Shown here piece after piece: positions 49,801 through 55,800 of a stretch of 64,000 bases of DNA. Position numbers and translations under genes: made by a program. This stretch comes from Guadua angustifolia. Taxonomy: Eukaryota; Streptophyta; Magnoliopsida; Poales; Poaceae. Positions within the stretch are counted from its first letter, which is position 1. The number at the start of each line of letters is the position of its first letter. The DNA lies in contig CM070511.1 of NCBI GenBank assembly GCA_036346375.1, positions 10,912,001 to 10,976,000 on the forward strand. The letters run 5' to 3'. The notes under the pieces are model-generated. The model had not been told where the DNA came from. It made no database searches and saw nothing but the letters and a program-made list of their open reading frames with translations.

Positions 49801-52800
49801 CGATATCAGCTCCTGCTGCTGCCGCTGTTGCTTCCTCCTTGACAACAGATGTTCACTGCAACTATTGCAAGAACTATGGCCATGACTATCAAACTTGCAG
49901 GAAGAGGTGGAATAAAAACAGCAAGGATGGTCACTCAAAACAGCAAGGATGGGAACTTCCTACTCTGCTGGGGACTCACCCATTGACATTGCTTAGCTGA
50001 TCACTACTCTGCTTCAGTGCCTCACTCACCAGGGCTCGTCTAGATATGATAGTCTCGAGCATTCTTCTCCAGGTACTCTTTGGGTTCTGGACTCTGGTGC
50101 CTCTTTTCATATGACACCAGATTTTGCTTCTCTCACTTCTGCATGACCTCCTGTTGTTTCCATCTCTATAAAGACAACTGATGGCACTCCTATGCCCATC
50201 ACCTGTCAAGGCACCCTTTCAACTCCTCATTTTTCAGTTCCTGATGTTTCTCAAATTCCTCAGCTTCCTATGCCCGTGTTGGTTTTGATTGTCACTCCTG
50301 TTTTGTTCAGGATCGTCACAACAGGGCAATAGTTGGCTCTGGCCACCACTGTAGCGATCATTAGGGTCTTTACATCCTTGATTGACTCCATCTTCTATCC
50401 ACATCTGCTGCTCTTTCATCGCCTCCTACCATTGCCTTTGCTATCACCACCTCCTCCAGTTCTGCTTAGTGGCATCACCGCTTAGGCCATCTATGTGGGA
50501 TATCTTTAGTGAGGGTGCTCTTGGTTGTGTCATTGTTGACACAACCATGGTCCATCAACATTTTAAGCTAGGTAAGCAACTACAACTACCTCACAGTTCT
50601 AGTGACTATTTCTTCTTGTTCTTTAACACATGATTCACTTTGATGTACGGGATCCCGCTCCTTTTCATTCCAAAGGAGGTCATAAGTATGATGTGATTAT
50701 TCCTGCTTTTACATGGGTTTATTCCATGTGTCACCATAGTCAGTCTCTTTCCATTTATCGCTCCTTTGCTACCATGATTCACACTCAGTTTGATTCTCCT
50801 ATTTGTGTTTTTTGTTGTGAGTCTGCTGGCAAGTACCACTCAATTGCCTTTTGTCTTTGAGTAGGGCACCCTTTTTCAGTCGTCATGTCAAGGGGTCATG
50901 CTTAGAATGGCGTGGTCAAGCGTAAGCATTGCGATCTGATTGAGACTGCACGCACTCTTCTCCTTACCTCCCATGTTCCACCTTAGTTTTGGGCTGAGGC
51001 AGTTTCTACATTTGCTTGTCTTGTGACTATGTAGCCTTCCACTACTCTTCAGGGTGTCACCTCAGTTCAGGACTGAGGCTGTTTCTACATATGGTTATCT
51101 TGTGAATATGCAGCCTTCCACTTCTCTTCATTGTGCCACTCTAGTTGAGCGTCTTTATTCTAGACCTCAATATCATCTTTGTGTTTTTGGATGTACTTGC
51201 TATGTTCTGTTATAGCCTCATGAGTGCACCAAATTGGCTGCTTAGTCGGTTGAGTGTGTTTTTCTTGGTTATAGTTCTAAATACAAATGTTATCGCTGCT
51301 ATGATCCTTATGCTAGGAAGATCTGAGTTTCATAAGATGTCACCTTTGATGAGTCTCAACCTTCTATCATACCTTAGCCCCTCGGCCTGTTTCCTCTATT
51401 GGGACAGTCTCGTCTCTTCTTGATACTCGATCTCCACAACCATCACCCCCTCGTCTTCTCTTGTTCCTTCATTTAAATTTCTTCCTGACACATCCTCCTA
51501 CTTCCGAGACATCTGTTCTGTCTTTTATGTTGTCTCCCTTTCCTTTCCACTATTCTAGGTGTAGTTCCTCTGCTCCACTTGATCTCTCTGTTGGCCATGC
51601 TCCTCTTGTGCCTTTGCCTATTCCTTCACCAAACTCCTCTTTTGCCCTATTCGCTCCTCCTCGATATGATCTTTGTGATCAGGCTTCCATTAAGCCTCCT
51701 CTCAGGCACTTGTTGTTAAGCCGAGTTTGTATTGTTAGGCCGCCTCTCACTTTGAGTGGCAGCTTGCCATGGATGAGTAGTTTGATGCCCTTCAACGTAA
51801 TTGTACCTAAGATCTTACCCCCTTTCCTCGTGCTACTCCTATCACTTGCAAGTGGATTTATAAGATCAAAATCAAATCTGATGGTACCATTGAACTAAGC
51901 TCGTATTGTCGCATACCAATGTTCTAAATAACAGTAAACGGTGAACGAACGATCAACCCACCTTTTAGTGTTTATACGGTAAGCGGCCTTGTAACCAATT
52001 GTAAATGTCCATAAACGTAACTGGCAGGGGACCTTTACCATTTTAACCGGAATCGCTCGTGCTTTCGTTTGACTGTTTCATCTCTGTCATCATTGCTACT
52101 GGTTTCTGTGTTAGTGCTCATGTTTCTGCTTTGTTTGTTCACACCTCTTGTCGAGGCTGGACGCTTCTTATCTATGTTGATGATATGATCATCACTTGTG
52201 ATGATTCTCGGTACTGAGGTCATTTCTACGTTAGATGGCTGTTACCTCTCCCAATAGTAGTATGTTCAGGACCTCCTGGATCACTTTGGTCTCATTGACA
52301 GTTGCACTACAGAGATGCCCATGGAGCTTCACCGCTTTGTGCCATTGATGGTGATCCCCTTCTAGATTCCAATCGGTACTGCCACCTTGTTGGGAGTCTT
52401 ATTTACCTTGGCATCACTCATCCTGACATCTTCTATGTTCACATCCTAGGTCAGTTTGTTTTGGCCCACCTAGAATTATCTCATTCGGGCTCTTCGCTGT
52501 TTGCGTGGAACCATCTCTCACTGACTGTTCTTTCCTCACTCTAGTTCACTGCAGCTTTAGATGTACTCTGATGCGATCTGGGCAGTGATCTTGCTAATCG
52601 TTGGTCTCAAAGGTCTTCTTTGTATATACATGTTGCTATTGTATATTGTCTCTATTATAGGGCTTTTTGAAACTTTCCTTGGTATACCTGGCCCTATTGG
52701 GCCTTAATAATACCAAGTTGACTCTTTGCAACAACATTAAGTCTAGAAAACAATAATGTCTGCTACATTTAGTAATCTTACGCTTGATAAATAGATACAT

Positions 52801-55800
52801 ACTTATGTAGTTAATTCTCTAGCTGAACTGTATCCATATAGGCCTATTCATAATGAAATGTTTGATAGGATTACAGTAAATTAGCCTTTGAACAATGGAT
52901 GGCAAACATTTGTTCGCTCCAAAAGGAAAGCATTTATAGTCAATACTTGAATGAGGATTCAACTACAGGTTTGCTTGATGTAGTATGCAACAATGTAAAT
53001 GATGTTTATCCTAGTTCAAAATGCACAAGAGCAATTTAAAACCATGATGTTGTTAGACAATATCCTAGATTGCCTTGTATAGATGTTGCTAGTATCCTAG
53101 ATTGACTTGTATAGAGATTGCTAGTATCTTATATTGCCTTATATAGGCCTTTCTTTTGTACCAATATGTATATGTATATATACTGGCCTATTAGTCTCAT
53201 GATGAATACAACTACTATTCATAACATGGTATTAGAGCCAAAAAGTCTTGAGTTCAAGGCCCGATTGGCACAATTAAAAAATAATAATTGCAGCCTACTT
53301 CTATTCTACATCTTAGGCCCGAGGAAGCCTATATGTGAGGGGGAGTATTGAAGTATATGTGAATTGCCTTACCTTTCCTCATCGAGAGATTTTGAAATTT
53401 GACACCCTTTAAACACGAATTTTTCAATATTTGACACCCTGGCCCACTGTCATTGACTCAGATGGACCCACATGTCATACACAGAGCCCGAAAGGCATGC
53501 GAATTGGGTGTCAAATATCGAAATACCCCTTCCTCATCAGCTTAAGCTTTTAGGTGAACTAGTCGGTGCATGCAATTCAATATTAGGTGAACTAGTTGGT
53601 GCATGCAATTCAATATAGGTATCAGAGTTGATTTAGGGTTAGGGTTTCACTGGCGTTGCACTTGCACCATTCGCTACCTTCTCATTATTGGCTAGTTGCC
53701 TTTGCTTTTCCTACAGTTCTTCTTACTATCTTGTCAGCTTTCCTTCACCCTCGAATCTGCTCCGGCCACCGTCGGGACGCCGTTCCTATGCTCGCCGTGC
53801 AAGCCCTGGTGCTTGGCCGGCAACCACACCTATCATCTCGGCGATAGGCGGCTGCAACTCCTCTCCTCCCGACGGTGTCTTCACCTCTCAATGATCGTGC
53901 CTCCTCTCGGTGGCTGACGGTGACCGCGCCTCCTCTCGGCGGTGACCATATCTCGCTTCTCCCTGCCCCAGGGTCCGCCACCCTGACCTCCCCCTTCCAT
54001 TTATCTGTCCCATTACATGCAAGTGGTCTATAAGGTTGACTTGCTCTGATGGTTCTCTTGAGTGCTACAAGGTTCGTCTCGCAGCATGTGATTTTCAGCT
54101 GGAGCATAGTCAAAATTATGATGGGACTTTTGCTCTTGTGGCTCACATGACCACTATTCGCACTTTTCTTGCTGTGGCCTCTATCGTGAGTGGTCTATCT
54201 CACAATTTGATGTCAAGAATGCCTTTCTTAATGGTGAGCTGTATGAAGAGATCTATATGCAGCCACCACCGGGGTATTATGTTCTTAAGGGCATGGTTTG
54301 TCGGCTTCACCTCTCTTTATGGGCTTTAAGCAAGCCCTTCGTGCTTGGTTTGAGCGTTTTTCTTTTGTGGTCACTGCGGCTGATTTTTCTGCTAGTGCTC
54401 ATGATCACGCGTTTTTTGTTCACACTTCGCCTCGTGGTTGCACTCTTTTTTTCTATGTTGATGACATGATCATCACTGGAGATGATTCTTAGTATATTGC
54501 CTTTGTGAAGACGTCTTAGTGACCAATTTCTCATGTTCGATTTGGCCCCCCTTCGCTACTTCCTTGGGATTGAGGTTTCTTGTCCTAAGAGAAGTATATT
54601 TAGGATCTTCTTGATCGTGCTTCTCTCACTGATCAGCTCACAGCCCATGGAGCTCAATGTTCACCTTCAACCTACTGATGGTGAACCTCTTAAGGATCCT
54701 ACTCGCTATCGCTATTTTGTTGGGAGTCTTGTTTACCTTGGTGTCACTCGTTCTAACATTTCGTATCCAGTTCATATCTTGCGCTAGTTCGTTTATGCTC
54801 CCACTCAGCTCCACTATAGTAATCTTCTTCGAGTTCTACGATATCTTTGTGGAACTATCTCTCACCACCTTTTCTTTCCATACTCTAGCTCCTTATAACT
54901 CTTGGCATATTTTGATGCTACCTAATCTAGTGATCACTCTGATCATCGGTCTCTTTCTGCCTACTATGTTTTTCTTGGTGGTTTTCTCATTGCTTGGAAG
55001 ACTAAGAAGTAGACAGTAGTTTCTCATTTGAGTGTCGAGGTCGAGTTAAGTAGCTATGGCTCTATTGATGTAAGTTTACTTGGCTATGGTGGTTACTTGA
55101 GGATTTTGGTTTTTCTGCTTCTATAGCGACTCATCTTTTATCCGATTGTACAGAGCTATTAACATTGTTCAAAACCCGGTGAAGCATGAGCTCACCAAGC
55201 ATATCGGTGTTGATGCTTCCTACATGCAACACAAAAGTGATTAAGTCGTGGCTTTTCAAGATATGCCTTCGAGCTTCAGCTTGGTAGATTTCTTTACGGC
55301 CACGCACTCGAGCTTAGCACAGTTTTTACCTTTCCAAACTTAGTGTTGTTGATCCACCATGAGTTTGAGGGGAAGGGGGGTTAGACAGATCCTATCTTGC
55401 CTTGTATATATATTGCTAGTATTCTTTATTGTTTTGTATAGATAATGCCTTACATAGGCTTAGTGGTATTCATAACAGAAGTAATGGTACTCTCTGCAGA
55501 CCACGACAGTTCTACTACTGTTCACACGATCAGTACCATGCAGTACTGTAGTACACAGGGGTGGATCCAGGCCCATGGAAGCCATGGCTCCCGTCCTAGG
55601 CCTAGGATCAAAAGCCTATGAATATGCCCTTGAAAAACTACCAAAAATACAAAAGGACAGAAGCGTCAGCCCAAGAAGAGCTGGTCTAATCTGGGCTGTG
55701 GCTGACATGGTTCAGGCCCTGGTAGCACACACAACCACCATGTAAACAGTAGCATAGGTATGGCTTGTAGATTAGTTGAAGTACGGTTCAGATAAGACTA

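Larger units (their letters stand above)
48598..52733 (+). mobile_element. Old, decayed Ty1-copia element (Copia-I)
   Basis: 5' LTR TGTTAGTGTATATATGC...TTTGCAACA (48598-48717, 120 bp), PBS TGGTATCAGAACC (48718), and an eroded 3' LTR ending at 52733. Flanks GCATT (48593-48597) and ACATT (52734-52738) match at 4 of 5. Protease keeps DSGASFHMTPDF (about 50090); integrase and RT are full of stops. The RT middle is deleted around 51900-52050, where about 150 bp of unrelated DNA is found. Confidence 0.85.
53051..55477 (+). mobile_element. Internally deleted Ty1-copia element (Copia-J), related to Copia-H
   Basis: 5' LTR TGTTAGACAATATCC...TATTCATAACA (53051-53226, 176 bp), PBS TGGTATTAGAGCC (53227), and a shortened 3' LTR (about 55379-55477) ending in the same TATTCATAACA. 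Flanks GATGT and GAAGT match at 4 of 5. The LTR tail and pol resemble Copia-H. gag, protease and integrase are essentially gone; RT begins about 54010. Confidence 0.82.

Noticed and set aside
53227..53290. tRNA gene or SINE start (GAGTTCAAGGCCC resembles a B box)
   Set aside because: It directly follows the PBS of Copia-J; no A box or cloverleaf can be formed, so it is leader sequence.
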